Notes under the pieces: model-generated
Database searches by the model: none
What the model was told of the DNA's origin: nothing
The model's input: the letters and a program-made list of their open reading frames with translations, nothing else
Assembly: GCF_024741135.1 (NCBI RefSeq)
Contig: NZ_JANSUY010000019.1
Location: 62,001 to 126,000, forward strand
DNA length: 64,000 nt
From: Aquiflexum gelatinilyticum
GTDB lineage: Bacteria; Bacteroidota; Bacteroidia; Cytophagales; Cyclobacteriaceae
Reading direction: 5' to 3'
Shown: piece after piece, positions 17,945 through 26,787 of the stretch
Layout: each line of letters begins with the position of its first letter
How positions within the stretch are numbered: the stretch's first letter is position 1
Made by a program: the position numbers and the translations under genes

Positions 17945-18235
17945 CTATTTTGAATTAGATAAAAAAGTCTTGTAATCATCTAAGGCTTTTATCAAATTTT
18001 CAGATGGTTCTTTTGGATTGGTGATGGCATCAAAGAAAATTTCTGCATCTCTTTCTGAGGCAAGCACCTGTTCTTTCTCTTTGATAATTTTCTTTGCTTT
18101 TTCCTGAACAGTAAGGATAACAAAGTCAGTCAGATTACGGTATCCTCCCAAATAGGCAGCTTTCTCAAAGAATTGTTTTTGTTCTTTGGGGAGCCTTACA
18201 TCAAATCTTACACGTTCTTTTGTATCAGTACTCAT
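17945..18235 (-). CDS. DUF1778-family antitoxin (ribbon-helix-helix)
   Basis: 96 residues. The N-terminal half (KERVRFDVRLPKEQKQFFEK) is a ribbon-helix-helix DNA-binding domain, and the helix-rich tail fits the DUF1778 toxin-neutralising region. In the TacA/TacT class this protein binds the GNAT toxin and represses its own operon. The downstream partner is a pseudogene, so the antitoxin now stands alone. The gene looks intact and ends four bases before the toxin start. It may still act as a repressor or neutralise related toxins elsewhere, which is inference. Confidence 0.88.
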   Translation of the reverse strand: MSTDTKERVRFDVRLPKEQKQFFEKAAYLGGYRNLTDFVILTVQEKAKKIIKEKEQVLASERDAEIFFDAITNPKEPSENLIKALDDYKTFLSNSK

Positions 18236-18308
18236 GGCTTAACATGTTTTTTCAAATGTCCGTATAAAATCCGTAAAAAATTCAAGCAAAATTAAAATGA
18301 TCAATAAG

Positions 18309-18797
18309 CTATAGTTTTTTACACATTACATACACCCCCACCAATCCCTTTTCAGGATGGCGGTAGGCTTCGGGGATTTCTCCGATGATATCGAATCCCA
18401 GGGATTGCCAAAGCTTCACTGCTGCTTGGTTGGTGCTTATTACATAATTGTACTGCATGGCAAGGTACCCTGCTTTTTTGGCTTCTGCCAAAGCAAAAAG
18501 TCCCATCTGTCTGCCGATGCCTTTGCCGCTTTCCTTTTCATCGACCATAAATCCCGCATTGCAGATATGGTTTCCCAATCCGGGTTGGTTTGGTTTCAGG
18601 TAAAAAGTGCCTACGATTTTACCGTCCATTTCTGCCACATAAGTGCTTTTGTCCGTACTCATCCAATACTCCATCATTTCCTGTTCCAAGCTATCTGGAG
18701 AAAACACATAAGTGCCTCCTTTGCGGATAATTGGCCGGATAATTTCCCATAGGGATTTGTGGTCTTTCGGGTTGCCTAATCTAAAAATTAGATTCAT
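18309..18797 (-). CDS. GNAT-family N-acetyltransferase
   Basis: 162 residues with a complete GNAT fold. The acetyl-CoA loop is seen as VDEKESGKGIGRQMG (about 90-104), followed by the beta-bulge region MQYNYVISTNQAAVKLWQSL and GFDIIGEIPEAYRHP. It is not related to the toxin fragment next door beyond the shared fold. It resembles the chromosomal group of acetyltransferases that act on small amines or on amino-acid analogues (phosphinothricin-type), but the substrate is not known. Codon use matches the flanking genes. Confidence 0.88.
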   Translation of the reverse strand: MNLIFRLGNPKDHKSLWEIIRPIIRKGGTYVFSPDSLEQEMMEYWMSTDKSTYVAEMDGKIVGTFYLKPNQPGLGNHICNAGFMVDEKESGKGIGRQMGLFALAEAKKAGYLAMQYNYVISTNQAAVKLWQSLGFDIIGEIPEAYRHPEKGLVGVYVMCKKL

Positions 18798-19036
18798 TTT
18801 CTGGTCGATTTATTTGAACAAGACTCAATGGCAAATTGATTGATTACTTTGAAAAACCGTTAAAGACTACGCAAAAAAATCTACAATAAATTAAAATAGA
18901 ATTTATTGCAGTATGCCTAAATTTTAAGAGTTTTATCAATAGTTTATGGAGTATTGGATAATATTTTTTTACAACAATTTGATCAACTATAATAATCAGT
19001 TAGTATTGTGTTTATACTTAAATAATCAGAATAAAT

Positions 19037-19576
19037 ATGAAAAGATTAATATTCTCCATGTTGTTTGGATTTTTAGCCATTTTGGACGTTGCTGGACAGG
19101 AACTATACCATGAAGAATATGCTGTCATCAACGAGAATTTCAACCCAAGTAATTTCAAGGTTTATGGTGATAAGGTTGAATTATTTTACCATACATCAGA
19201 GATCAGGTTTTGGATTAGTTTATTGCGTTCGGAACACAACACCCTGCTTGGAAGGGGATGTCCCGAAGTAGAAGTTTTCATCAATAATAATATTGGAGAA
19301 ATTTTTCATCAAATCCATAATGTCCCAAATGTAAAGCTTGATCCATCGCTGGTTAAAGGTCGAATTGAACTTACAGATATTTATTCTTCCAAGGTCAGAA
19401 AAATAACCTTTCCTCTAATTATTGATGAATATGCCTTTTTTTTGATGGTTAATGAGACTAACCAAGTGGTTGTTTTCCTAATGAAAGATTCTGAATCTGG
19501 ATGGCAAAATGCTTGCAATATGATTCTTTACCATCCTCCTTTAATTGATTTTGTTCCTGCAAGAAAAGAAAAGTAA
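19037..19576 (+). CDS. Secreted hypothetical protein
   Basis: 179 residues. A signal peptide (MKRLIFSMLFGFLAILDVAG) is followed by an AT-rich coding region with mixed alpha/beta character. A single pair of cysteines (in GRGCPEVE and QNACNMI) could form a disulphide in the periplasm. I recognise no domain. It ends 28 bp before the purine permease start, but its composition differs, so it may be a late neighbour rather than a partner. Confidence 0.7.
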   Translation: MKRLIFSMLFGFLAILDVAGQELYHEEYAVINENFNPSNFKVYGDKVELFYHTSEIRFWISLLRSEHNTLLGRGCPEVEVFINNNIGEIFHQIHNVPNVKLDPSLVKGRIELTDIYSSKVRKITFPLIIDEYAFFLMVNETNQVVVFLMKDSESGWQNACNMILYHPPLIDFVPARKEK

Positions 19577-19604
19577 AAATACGTACAGTCTTCAAAAAGT
19601 ATGC

Positions 19605-20909
19605 ATGGAAATTAAATCAACAAACCTTCGAACTGAAATCCTTGCAGGAACGAGCACTTTCCTTGCGGCTTTCTACATCATCATCGTCAATCCTGCCATC
19701 TTGGCGGAGGCAGGCATGCCTTTTTCGGGAGCATTGACAGCGACGGTTTTGGTGTCTGCTTTCGGCAGTCTGATGATGGGATTTTATGCCCAAAACCCGA
19801 TCGTAGTCGCACCCGGCATGGGAATCAACGCTTTCTTTACATACACAGCCGTCAAAGGTTATGGATTGACATATGAAGAAGCTTTGGGAGCGGTATTTTG
19901 GTCAGGTGTGATCTTTCTCTTGCTTTCAGTTTTCAAAACCCGGGAGAAAATCATCGCATCCATCCCTGTTGCGCTGAGACATGCGGTTTCGGCAGGCATC
20001 GGGTTATTTATCTGCTTTATCGGATTTCAAAATGCCCACTTTATCGTGGACAATACTGCCAAACTCGTAGGGATGGCCGCTTTCAAGGATCCTATCAGCC
20101 TGACATTTATGACAGGTTTATTGGTGACAGGCGCTTTGATCAGCCGCAAGGTTTCGGGAGCGATCATTTACGGGATTATCTTTACGACCCTTTTGGCTTG
20201 GCCGATCGGCAGGTGGTGGGGAGATGCTTCTGCTGTCAATTTCGGAGTGGCCACTATGGTCAATTACACCGGTTTGTTTGCCATACCGGACTTTAGTCTG
20301 GTAGGAAAGGCGGATATTTTGGGTTCGCTCCGATATGCCTATCTGCCGGTGATTTTTGTATTTACCTTCACGATTCTGTTTGACGGGATTTCCACTTTTG
20401 TGGGTTTGGCAGAAGCTTCGGGACTGAAAGATCCTGATGGCAGTCCGAGAAATATGCGCAAGTCTTTGCTTACCGATTCGATGGCAACACTTTTTGCAGG
20501 ATTGGTGGGAAGCAGTTCGGGAACGGCCTACATCGAATCCGCGGTGGGAATCGAAGAAGGAGGAAAAACAGGGGCCACGGCTGTTACAGCCGGACTGCTG
20601 TTTTTGCCTTTTATGTTTTTCTCACCGCTGCTGTCCATCATTCCCTCCATCGCAAGTTCCATTGCCCTGGTCTTGGTGGGTTCCTTTATGGTGATGCCGC
20701 TGACCAAAATCAACTGGCGAAAACCTGATGAGGCGATCCCTTCTTTCCTCACCATTACTTTGATACCCTTTACCTACAGTCTTTCTGTGGGGATATCCTT
20801 TGGCTTTATCAGTTGGACCGCATTGAAGTTATTGACCGGCAAAAAAGCCGAAATCAACCCCATCCTTTTCGTGATCACCCTCCTTTCTATTTTCTTTCTT
20901 TGGCTATGA
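19605..20909 (+). CDS. NCS2-type adenine/guanine permease (AzgA-like)
   Basis: 434 residues from the ATG at 19605 (MEIKSTNLRTEILAG); an upstream in-frame ATG would overlap the previous gene. Motifs of the AzgA/PbuG/PbuO branch are clear: GTSTFLAAFYIIIVNP in helix 1, VVAPGMGINAFF in helix 3, PVALRHAVSAGIGLFI, and FDGISTFVGLAEASGL with GSSSGTAYIESAVGIEEGG in the second half. About 12-13 membrane helices. The family imports adenine, guanine or hypoxanthine with protons. The next gene is an exported nucleosidase whose product includes adenine, overlapping by four bases, so the two should work together. Confidence 0.93.
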   Translation: MEIKSTNLRTEILAGTSTFLAAFYIIIVNPAILAEAGMPFSGALTATVLVSAFGSLMMGFYAQNPIVVAPGMGINAFFTYTAVKGYGLTYEEALGAVFWSGVIFLLLSVFKTREKIIASIPVALRHAVSAGIGLFICFIGFQNAHFIVDNTAKLVGMAAFKDPISLTFMTGLLVTGALISRKVSGAIIYGIIFTTLLAWPIGRWWGDASAVNFGVATMVNYTGLFAIPDFSLVGKADILGSLRYAYLPVIFVFTFTILFDGISTFVGLAEASGLKDPDGSPRNMRKSLLTDSMATLFAGLVGSSSGTAYIESAVGIEEGGKTGATAVTAGLLFLPFMFFSPLLSIIPSIASSIALVLVGSFMVMPLTKINWRKPDEAIPSFLTITLIPFTYSLSVGISFGFISWTALKLLTGKKAEINPILFVITLLSIFFLWL

Positions 20910-21697
20910 AAAAGTTTTTACTCCTTTTACTGATTGTTGGTTTTTCCTTTTCTGCCTCTGCCCAACGGATTGCGCTGATGGGCGCTTTGGATCAGGAGAT
21001 CGCCATTTTGCTCGATTCCATGCAGGGACAAAAGAAAGTAAGTAGGGGCGGAATTGATTTTTACAAAGGAAAACTGAAAGGCAAGAAGGTTGTCATTCTT
21101 AAAGCCGGCGTGGGCAAAGTCAATGCTGCTTACAGCACGGCCGTACTTACCGAGAATTTTAAAATTTCAACACTGATTTTTACCGGAGTGGCAGGTGGAT
21201 TGGATCCCGAAGCATTGCCGGGCGATTTGGTGATCGGGGAAAAGTTGGTGCAATATGACTTCGGGAAAGTGGATTCTTTGGGATTTTCTGTTGCGCCATT
21301 CAGGAAATTAAGTGGAGGTGGGCATGATGAATTATTCATTGATTCCGACAAGGATTTGCTCCGGATAAGCGAAAGTGCAGCACAAAAGGTGGTTTTTGTT
21401 CCGATTGCAAACAGGCAGCCAAAGGTTTTCAGCGGGGTGATTGCGACAGGGGATATTTTTGTAAGCAGCAACGAAAAGGCAAAATGGCTTTATACCGAGT
21501 TTGAGGCTTTGGCTACCGAGATGGAAGGGGCGGCAGTGGCGCATATCTGTAGGACATTGGACATTCCCTTTATTGTCATCCGAAGTTGCAGCGACAATGC
21601 CAACAACCACGCCCGCATGAATTTCAACCAATTTGTAGGTCCTGCATCAGAGAATTCCGCAAGGTTGGTTTTGGCGATTTTGGGGGAAATGGAGTAA
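20906..21697 (+). CDS. Exported 5'-methylthioadenosine/S-adenosylhomocysteine nucleosidase
   Basis: 263 residues starting at an ATG that overlaps the permease stop (ATGA). It has a signal peptide (KKFLLLLLIVGFSFSASAQ), unusual for this normally cytosolic enzyme. The nucleoside phosphorylase fold is clear: RIALMGALDQEIAIL at the start, VVILKAGVGKVNAAYSTAVL, TGVAGGLDPEALPGDLVI, and TEMEGAAVAHICRTLDIPF with RSCSDNA, which carries the catalytic Asp. The enzyme splits MTA or SAH to adenine and the thio-ribose product. In the periplasm this would release adenine for the adjacent permease. Substrate preference is inferred. Confidence 0.9.
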   Translation: MKKFLLLLLIVGFSFSASAQRIALMGALDQEIAILLDSMQGQKKVSRGGIDFYKGKLKGKKVVILKAGVGKVNAAYSTAVLTENFKISTLIFTGVAGGLDPEALPGDLVIGEKLVQYDFGKVDSLGFSVAPFRKLSGGGHDELFIDSDKDLLRISESAAQKVVFVPIANRQPKVFSGVIATGDIFVSSNEKAKWLYTEFEALATEMEGAAVAHICRTLDIPFIVIRSCSDNANNHARMNFNQFVGPASENSARLVLAILGEME

Positions 21698-22128
21698 TTT
21701 AAATGGTTCTCAGCTTCTTTGCCAATAACCCTTAATTCCTTATCAGACAGGTCAGAAGACCGAAGTCGGAAGACCGAAGAGCCTGAAATTTTTTATCGGG
21801 TAAGAAATTTATTTAATCACCTTTCTTCCTCAGAGGATGGTCAACATGCTGCTATTCCTATCTGGAAGTCCCTAAAGGGACTTAAATAAAACTGAGAACT
21901 ACAACTGAATCATCAAGACTTTAAAGAGCTGGTAACATCCGTCATCCCTGCCTGCGGTAGGCAGGCGTCATCGGTCAATTCACCTAAGCCAAAAAGCGAA
22001 ATGCCACCCTCATATTTCACCAATTAAATCGCGAAAATCACCTTCCTGAATTTTTTTTGGCTGCATAGAAAAATTGTTGCTAAGTTGTTCAACCTTAAAC
22101 CCTATTGAACAAATAAAAATCAATTTTA
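21698..22128. other. Gene-free spacer with small palindromes
   Basis: A 430-bp spacer without genes. It has three repeat-like elements: tandem GAAGACCGAAG words near 21757-21780, an inverted repeat AAGTCCC/GGGACTT at 21866-21883, and an inverted repeat CCTGCCT/AGGCAGG at 21947-21965. The last two types of short palindrome are scattered widely in Bacteroidota chromosomes. None has a T-tract, so none is a clear terminator. Confidence 0.5.
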
Positions 22129-23157
22129 ATGAAGAACAGAAGGGAATTTCTCCTCAAATCCGCCATCGGCGCTACCGGTTTGGTATTGGCGCCAACATGG
22201 CTGCAGGGTGCTCCGGCATTGATCAGGTCATACAACAAACCCGATTCAAAAATCAACGGCGTGCAGATTGGCTGCATCACGTATTCTTTTCGCTCCATGC
22301 CTGATCAAAGCCTTGAAGCCAATATCCGTTACATCAAAGAATCCGGCATCAGCGCCGTGGAAATGATGGGCGAACCTGTGGAATACTTTGCAGGGATGCC
22401 ACAACCGACATTCAATAGGATGAGGGGTTTTCAGTTGGGCGGTAAACAGAGAAGGGGCGAGGAATTGACTGAAAGTGAAAAGGCCGAATTGGCAGATATC
22501 AGGCAGCAATCTGAAGCTTATGCCAAAGTAGTTTCCGAATGGCGGTCAAAAACGGATTTTAAGAAATTTGAGCAGGCAGGCAAAATGTTTAAGGATGCAG
22601 GTATTTCTCTTTATGCTTTCAAACCAAATACTTTTGGTGTCAATAATTCGGATATGGATGTGGCCTATGGAATGAAAGCTGCCAAAATCCTTGGCGCTAA
22701 CCATGTGACCTTGGAGCATCCTTCAAATGATGCGCAGACTTTGAGGTTAGGAAAATTGGGAGATGCCAACAAGATGAAGGTAGGCTATCATGGACATGAG
22801 CAACAGACTTTTGGTTTTTGGGATACAGCTTTGTCCCAAAGCAGCAGCAACGGATTGAATTTTGACTGCGGTCATTACATCGCTGCGGGTCATACGGATA
22901 TGATGGAACTGATCCAAAAACAGCAGGGAAGAATCTGGAGCATGCATGTCAAAGACTGTCAAACACCCGCAAACGGAAAAGGAAATCTCCCTTGGGGAAC
23001 GGGGAATACCCCAATCGCTGACATCCTCCAATTGATTCGGGACAAGAAATACAAATTCCCTGCTACCATAGAATTGGAATATCAGGTTCCAGAAGGTTCG
23101 GATGCCGTCAAGGAAGTACAGAAATGCCTGGAGTTTTGCAGAAAAGCATTGGCTTAA
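22129..23157 (+). CDS. Exported sugar phosphate isomerase/epimerase-family protein (AP endonuclease 2 TIM barrel)
   Basis: 342 residues with a Tat-type signal (NRREFLLKSAIGATG). The mature part is the TIM barrel of the xylose-isomerase-like family: GCITYSFRS, SAVEMMGEP, then the metal-ligand strands KVGYHGHEQ, FDCGHYIAAG, WSMHVKDCQ and ATIELEYQ. A loop around residues 95-140 (RGEELTESEKAELAD) is an insertion seen in the Bacteroidota periplasmic branch. Cytoplasmic members isomerise sugars, but exported ones are thought to act on oxidised (3-keto) sugars. It is followed at 77 bp by a large sugar-dehydrogenase lipoprotein, so joint action on sugars is probable. Confidence 0.88.
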   Translation: MKNRREFLLKSAIGATGLVLAPTWLQGAPALIRSYNKPDSKINGVQIGCITYSFRSMPDQSLEANIRYIKESGISAVEMMGEPVEYFAGMPQPTFNRMRGFQLGGKQRRGEELTESEKAELADIRQQSEAYAKVVSEWRSKTDFKKFEQAGKMFKDAGISLYAFKPNTFGVNNSDMDVAYGMKAAKILGANHVTLEHPSNDAQTLRLGKLGDANKMKVGYHGHEQQTFGFWDTALSQSSSNGLNFDCGHYIAAGHTDMMELIQKQQGRIWSMHVKDCQTPANGKGNLPWGTGNTPIADILQLIRDKKYKFPATIELEYQVPEGSDAVKEVQKCLEFCRKALA

Positions 23158-23233
23158 GAGATAATGCGGTTCACCACAATTGTCAGCGGACAACCATTTA
23201 AGAAATTTTCCAATTTCAAAAACCCATTAAACC

Positions 23234-26041
23234 ATGATAAAATTTTACAAGATAAATTGCCGATTAAATACGGTTTTTGGACTGGCCATTTTGCTCAGCT
23301 TGATTTCATGCAAAAAATCTGAAGACGCCTCCATCAAACCTGAGGACAACCGGTTTACAAAAGTCGTCTTGACCGAGGGCATGGACGAGCCGATGGAAAT
23401 GACTTTCCTCCCCCAAAACAAAATCCTGTTGGTCGAGAGAAAGGGCGGTGTCAAGATTTTTGATGAGAAAACCGGGGAGATGAAGCTCATCGCCACTATT
23501 CCTGTCAATACCAAATACACCAACAAAGAAGGCAGGGTAAGGGAAGCAGAAGAGGGATTGATGGGTGTGATTGCACATCCTGATTTTGCCAAAAACTCCT
23601 GGATCTACATGTATTACGCAGACCCTACAGAAGCCAAGCATGTCCTTGCAAGGTGGGAATTGCATGGCGATTCGCTGTATGCCGATACAAAAAAAGTAAT
23701 CTTGGAAGTTCCTACCCAAAGGGAGGAATGTTGTCATACCGGAGGAGGGATGGTATTTGACAAAGAAGGAAACCTTTTCCTGACCGTAGGCAATAACACT
23801 GTGAATCCGCGGGTAGGATCCTCCAACCTTGACGAGCGTCCCGGAATGGAGAGTTCAGATGACCAACGCGCTCCCGGCAATACCAATGACTTGAGGGGAA
23901 AAATCCTTCGGATTCATCCTGAAGATGATGGAACTTATACGATTCCGGAGGGAAATTTATTTCCTGTAGGAACTGAAAAAACCAGACCCGAAATTTATAC
24001 CATGGGTCACAGGAATCCATGGAGACCTACTTTGGACAGTGAGACAGGGTATCTGTATTGGGGAGAAGTAGGACCGGATGCCTCCATCGATTCTATTTGG
24101 GGGCCAAAAGGATACGATGAATTCAACCAAGCCAAAGGTCCGGGATTTTTCGGTTGGCCATATTTTATCGGAAACAACCAACCCTACAACAAACATGACC
24201 TTGCTACCAATACCTATGGAGCACCATTTGACGTGAATAATCCTGTCAATGAATCGGTAAACAATACCGGTCTCAAGAATTTGCCCACACCTGTAGTGCC
24301 TGCGATGATCTGGTATCCTTACGGGGTTTCGGAGGAGTTTCCCATATTGGGAAGTTCGGGTAGAAGCGCTACGGGCGGACCTGTTTTCCGCAAGGCAGAT
24401 TTCAAAAAAGAAGCGCCTTTTGTATTTCCTGCTTATTATGAAGGCAAGTGGCTGATTGTGGATTTTATGCGGGGATGGATCATGGCGGTGACCATGGATG
24501 AAAATGGAGACTACAAATCCATGGAGCGGTTCCTGCCCAATGAAACTTTCAGCTCGGCGATAGATATGGATTTTGGTCCGGATGGCGCATTGTATGTCTT
24601 GGAATACGGCAGCGCCTGGTTTCGTGGCAATGCCAATTCCCGTATTGTCAAAATCGAATACAACGCCGGTAACCGCAAACCAAATGTCAGCGCTTCGGCC
24701 GATAAATATGCCGGTGGAGTTCCCCTGACTGCCAAATTCTCCGCTGAGGGGACTTCCGATTACGATGATTATGATCAGGGTAAACTGAGTTTTGAGTGGA
24801 GTATAACTTCAGGTAATGGATTCAAGCAGGTATTGAAAGATCAAAATCCGGAATTTTCTTTCACAGAAGCAGGAACATACCAAGTGTTGCTTGCCGTCAC
24901 CGATACCAAGGGAGAGAAAAATTCAGCCACTTTCGAAATCGTTGCAGGGAATGAACCTCCTGTTGTTTCGATTGATTTTGGAGGATTGAACAAAACCTTC
25001 TATTTCGGGGAAAAGGAATTTGCCTACACAATTCAGGTTGAGGACAAGGAGGATGGTACATCCGCTGAAGGAAAGATCAAGGCCGAAGAAGTCGCTGTGA
25101 CTTTTGATTATGTGCCGGCAGGTTTTGACCCGATAGAAATTGCTTCCAAGCAAAGTGGCGCTGAGAACATGGCGATTTTGAATATTGGCAAAAACCTGAT
25201 TGAAGCAAGCGACTGCAAATCCTGTCACCAATATGACAAAACTTCCATCGGTCCGAGCTACACCGCAGTGGCGGCTAGGTATCCCAAAACAGAAGAAAAC
25301 ACCAAATTGCTCATCGGAAAGATCATCAATGGAGGCAGTGGTGTATGGGGCGAACATGGGATGAGTGCCCATCCACAGTTATCTGAGGCAGATGCTCGGC
25401 GAATGGTTGATTTCATCCTCAGTATGAATGAAACCAAACCGACAGTGGCTTCTTTGCCACTCAGCGGAAAAGTCACGCCTGTGGTTCCTGAAGGGGAAAA
25501 TGGTCAGGGAGGCTATCTTTTGAGGGCATCCTATGCTGATAAAGGTGCAGGAAATGTGGGTTCCCTCTCTGGGGTGGATTACATTGCTTTGCGAAATCCG
25601 TTCCTTGACCCGCAACTTTCTGACTTCAGAAAAGGGGTGAATCTGATGACTACGCCGAGAGTCAATTTCTTTATGATCGGAGACCAATCCCACATAGGAT
25701 TCAAATCCTTGGACTTGACAGGGGTGCAGCAAATCGATCTTTATGTGGAGGTAAGTCCACGCAATGATGCTATTGGTGGTTCTGTGGAAGTGAGGGTTGG
25801 CTCCCCGACAGGTCAGTTGATCGGACAGAGTGAAGCCATGGTTCCAAAAGAGTCTGCATTCCGAAGACCTCCCGAAGGAGTCAATCCTGTAGCGTGGAGA
25901 AGGCAAAATGCCACCAAAGCCCAGGTTGTGTTGAATCCCACAGCGGGAAAACAGGATGTGTATTTCATCTTCAAAAATCCAAAAGCCAAAGGTGAAGAAA
26001 TCCTGATGAGTATCTCTGAGATTGAGTTTAGAGATAAATAA
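23234..26041 (+). CDS. Sorbosone/glucose-dehydrogenase propeller fused to PKD, cytochrome c and carbohydrate-binding domains
   Basis: 935 residues. Lipoprotein signal with Cys26 (LSLISC). Order: a PQQ-dependent sugar dehydrogenase beta-propeller (about 40-475; EEGLMGVIAHPDF, GGGMVFDKEGNLFLTVG, MGHRNPWRPTLD, GPDGALYVLEYG); a PKD domain (about 480-575; GVPLTAKFSAEGTSDYD); a second beta domain; a class I cytochrome c with CKSCH at 661-665 and a likely Met ligand in HGMSAHP; and a C-terminal carbohydrate-binding-like beta sandwich. The layout implies periplasmic or surface oxidation of a sugar with direct electron transfer to its own haem. The exact sugar is unknown. Confidence 0.9.
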   Translation: MIKFYKINCRLNTVFGLAILLSLISCKKSEDASIKPEDNRFTKVVLTEGMDEPMEMTFLPQNKILLVERKGGVKIFDEKTGEMKLIATIPVNTKYTNKEGRVREAEEGLMGVIAHPDFAKNSWIYMYYADPTEAKHVLARWELHGDSLYADTKKVILEVPTQREECCHTGGGMVFDKEGNLFLTVGNNTVNPRVGSSNLDERPGMESSDDQRAPGNTNDLRGKILRIHPEDDGTYTIPEGNLFPVGTEKTRPEIYTMGHRNPWRPTLDSETGYLYWGEVGPDASIDSIWGPKGYDEFNQAKGPGFFGWPYFIGNNQPYNKHDLATNTYGAPFDVNNPVNESVNNTGLKNLPTPVVPAMIWYPYGVSEEFPILGSSGRSATGGPVFRKADFKKEAPFVFPAYYEGKWLIVDFMRGWIMAVTMDENGDYKSMERFLPNETFSSAIDMDFGPDGALYVLEYGSAWFRGNANSRIVKIEYNAGNRKPNVSASADKYAGGVPLTAKFSAEGTSDYDDYDQGKLSFEWSITSGNGFKQVLKDQNPEFSFTEAGTYQVLLAVTDTKGEKNSATFEIVAGNEPPVVSIDFGGLNKTFYFGEKEFAYTIQVEDKEDGTSAEGKIKAEEVAVTFDYVPAGFDPIEIASKQSGAENMAILNIGKNLIEASDCKSCHQYDKTSIGPSYTAVAARYPKTEENTKLLIGKIINGGSGVWGEHGMSAHPQLSEADARRMVDFILSMNETKPTVASLPLSGKVTPVVPEGENGQGGYLLRASYADKGAGNVGSLSGVDYIALRNPFLDPQLSDFRKGVNLMTTPRVNFFMIGDQSHIGFKSLDLTGVQQIDLYVEVSPRNDAIGGSVEVRVGSPTGQLIGQSEAMVPKESAFRRPPEGVNPVAWRRQNATKAQVVLNPTAGKQDVYFIFKNPKAKGEEILMSISEIEFRDK

Positions 26042-26221
26042 GATAATCCGAAATAGGGAGAAATCAGGATTTTGGCTTCAAATGGTCGGATTATCGTCCA
26101 CAGACCACAGCTAATAGTCCACAGCCACTTGTTTTGAACTTCAATTCGGCTTTTATAAATGGTAAGACTGATAGGTGAAATACCAGTTCACACAATCAAG
26201 GTTCCATTCAATAATCGAAAA

Positions 26222-26264
26222 AAACAAAAAAGCAGAGGCCGATGAGGTCTCTGCTTTTTTGTTT
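26222..26264 (+). terminator. Intrinsic terminator
   Basis: The stem AAAAAAGCAGAGGCC/GGTCTCTGCTTTTTT with a short loop and T-tract. It lies 180 bp behind the propeller-cytochrome gene and just before the end of ncRNA A, so it may insulate the two. Confidence 0.85.
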
Positions 26265-26305
26265 GAAAGCTAATCATCAAAAAGCTTCATCTGTCATATC
26301 GATAT

Positions 26306-26603
26306 AAAACAAAAGCGGGAAAAATTCTTTCGAACTTTTCCCGCTTCACAAACTGAAGACCGTAATCTTCAAATCATGTCAAGCTGCAGTTATTTTGACT
26401 TTTCTCCCAGTTGCCCGGGTTCATAACCTTAGGTTTTCCGACTCTGATTCCGCCGCCTTTCGACTTTGGTCCATGATTCCAAGACTTCTGAGGTTGCCCT
26501 TCTCAGACTTTCTACGTTACCGTTTTCAGCCCCTTCATCTTTTCATCTTGAGTTTTTGACCCTAGTCTGAAATTTTACTTTCAGCCTTTTATCTCTCACT
26601 TGA
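26306..26603 (-). ncRNA. Predicted small RNA A, member of a duplicated pair
   Basis: Predicted transcript of about 300 nt on the minus strand. The -7 box TAAATTTG (complement at 26610-26617) with ATTGG about 20 bp upstream (complement at 26637-26641) matches the Bacteroidota promoter. The 3' end is a strong stem with AAGCGGGAAAA, GAAAG-type loop and TTTTCCCGCTTTTGTTTT, a T-tract only on this strand. Short stems are seen inside: CTGAAA/TTTCAG; ACG/CGT closing a GUAA loop; CCC/GGG closing GGGCAACU (26406-26419); GAAGA/TCTTC. A second copy with the same arrangement lies at 28319-28618. No ORF with a start and a ribosome-binding site was found. The function is unknown. Confidence 0.7.
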
Positions 26604-26708
26604 TAGAATCAAATTTATGCTTCAAATAATTGATTTCCAATAAATTGAGCAAGAATTTCTGCACAATTTTTCCACTGGAAATAAGCTTAAATCACAAAGT
26701 TATCCACA
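26311..26708. repeat. 398-bp duplicated intergenic module, copy A
   Basis: Aligns end to end with 28326-28723, about 30 differences by hand count (about 92% identity) and one or two single-base gaps. It comprises the ncRNA, its promoter, and about 95 bp upstream ending in TTATCCACA. The two copies have the same orientation and flank the gene at 26788-28152. Confidence 0.9.
26610..26641 (-). promoter_or_regulatory. Bacteroidota-type promoter of ncRNA A
   Basis: Read on the minus strand: ATTGG, 20 bases, then TAAATTTG. This matches the -33/-7 pattern TTTG-N(19-21)-TAnnTTTG of the primary sigma factor in this phylum. Both boxes are kept in copy B. Confidence 0.65.
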
Positions 26709-26787
26709 TCCATATTTCACTTTCTCAAAAACAACCTAAAACCATCTTTATCCGTAAGGATCTTAATGTTCCTAAACCCCTGTTTTT

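Larger units (their letters stand above)
26042..26787. other. Long spacer holding a terminator and ncRNA module A
   Basis: About 745 bp. It contains the terminator of the upstream gene (26222-26264), the first copy of the 398-bp duplicated module (26311-26708), a DnaA-box-like TTATCCACA at 26700-26708, and the promoter region of the gene at 26788. Confidence 0.8.
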
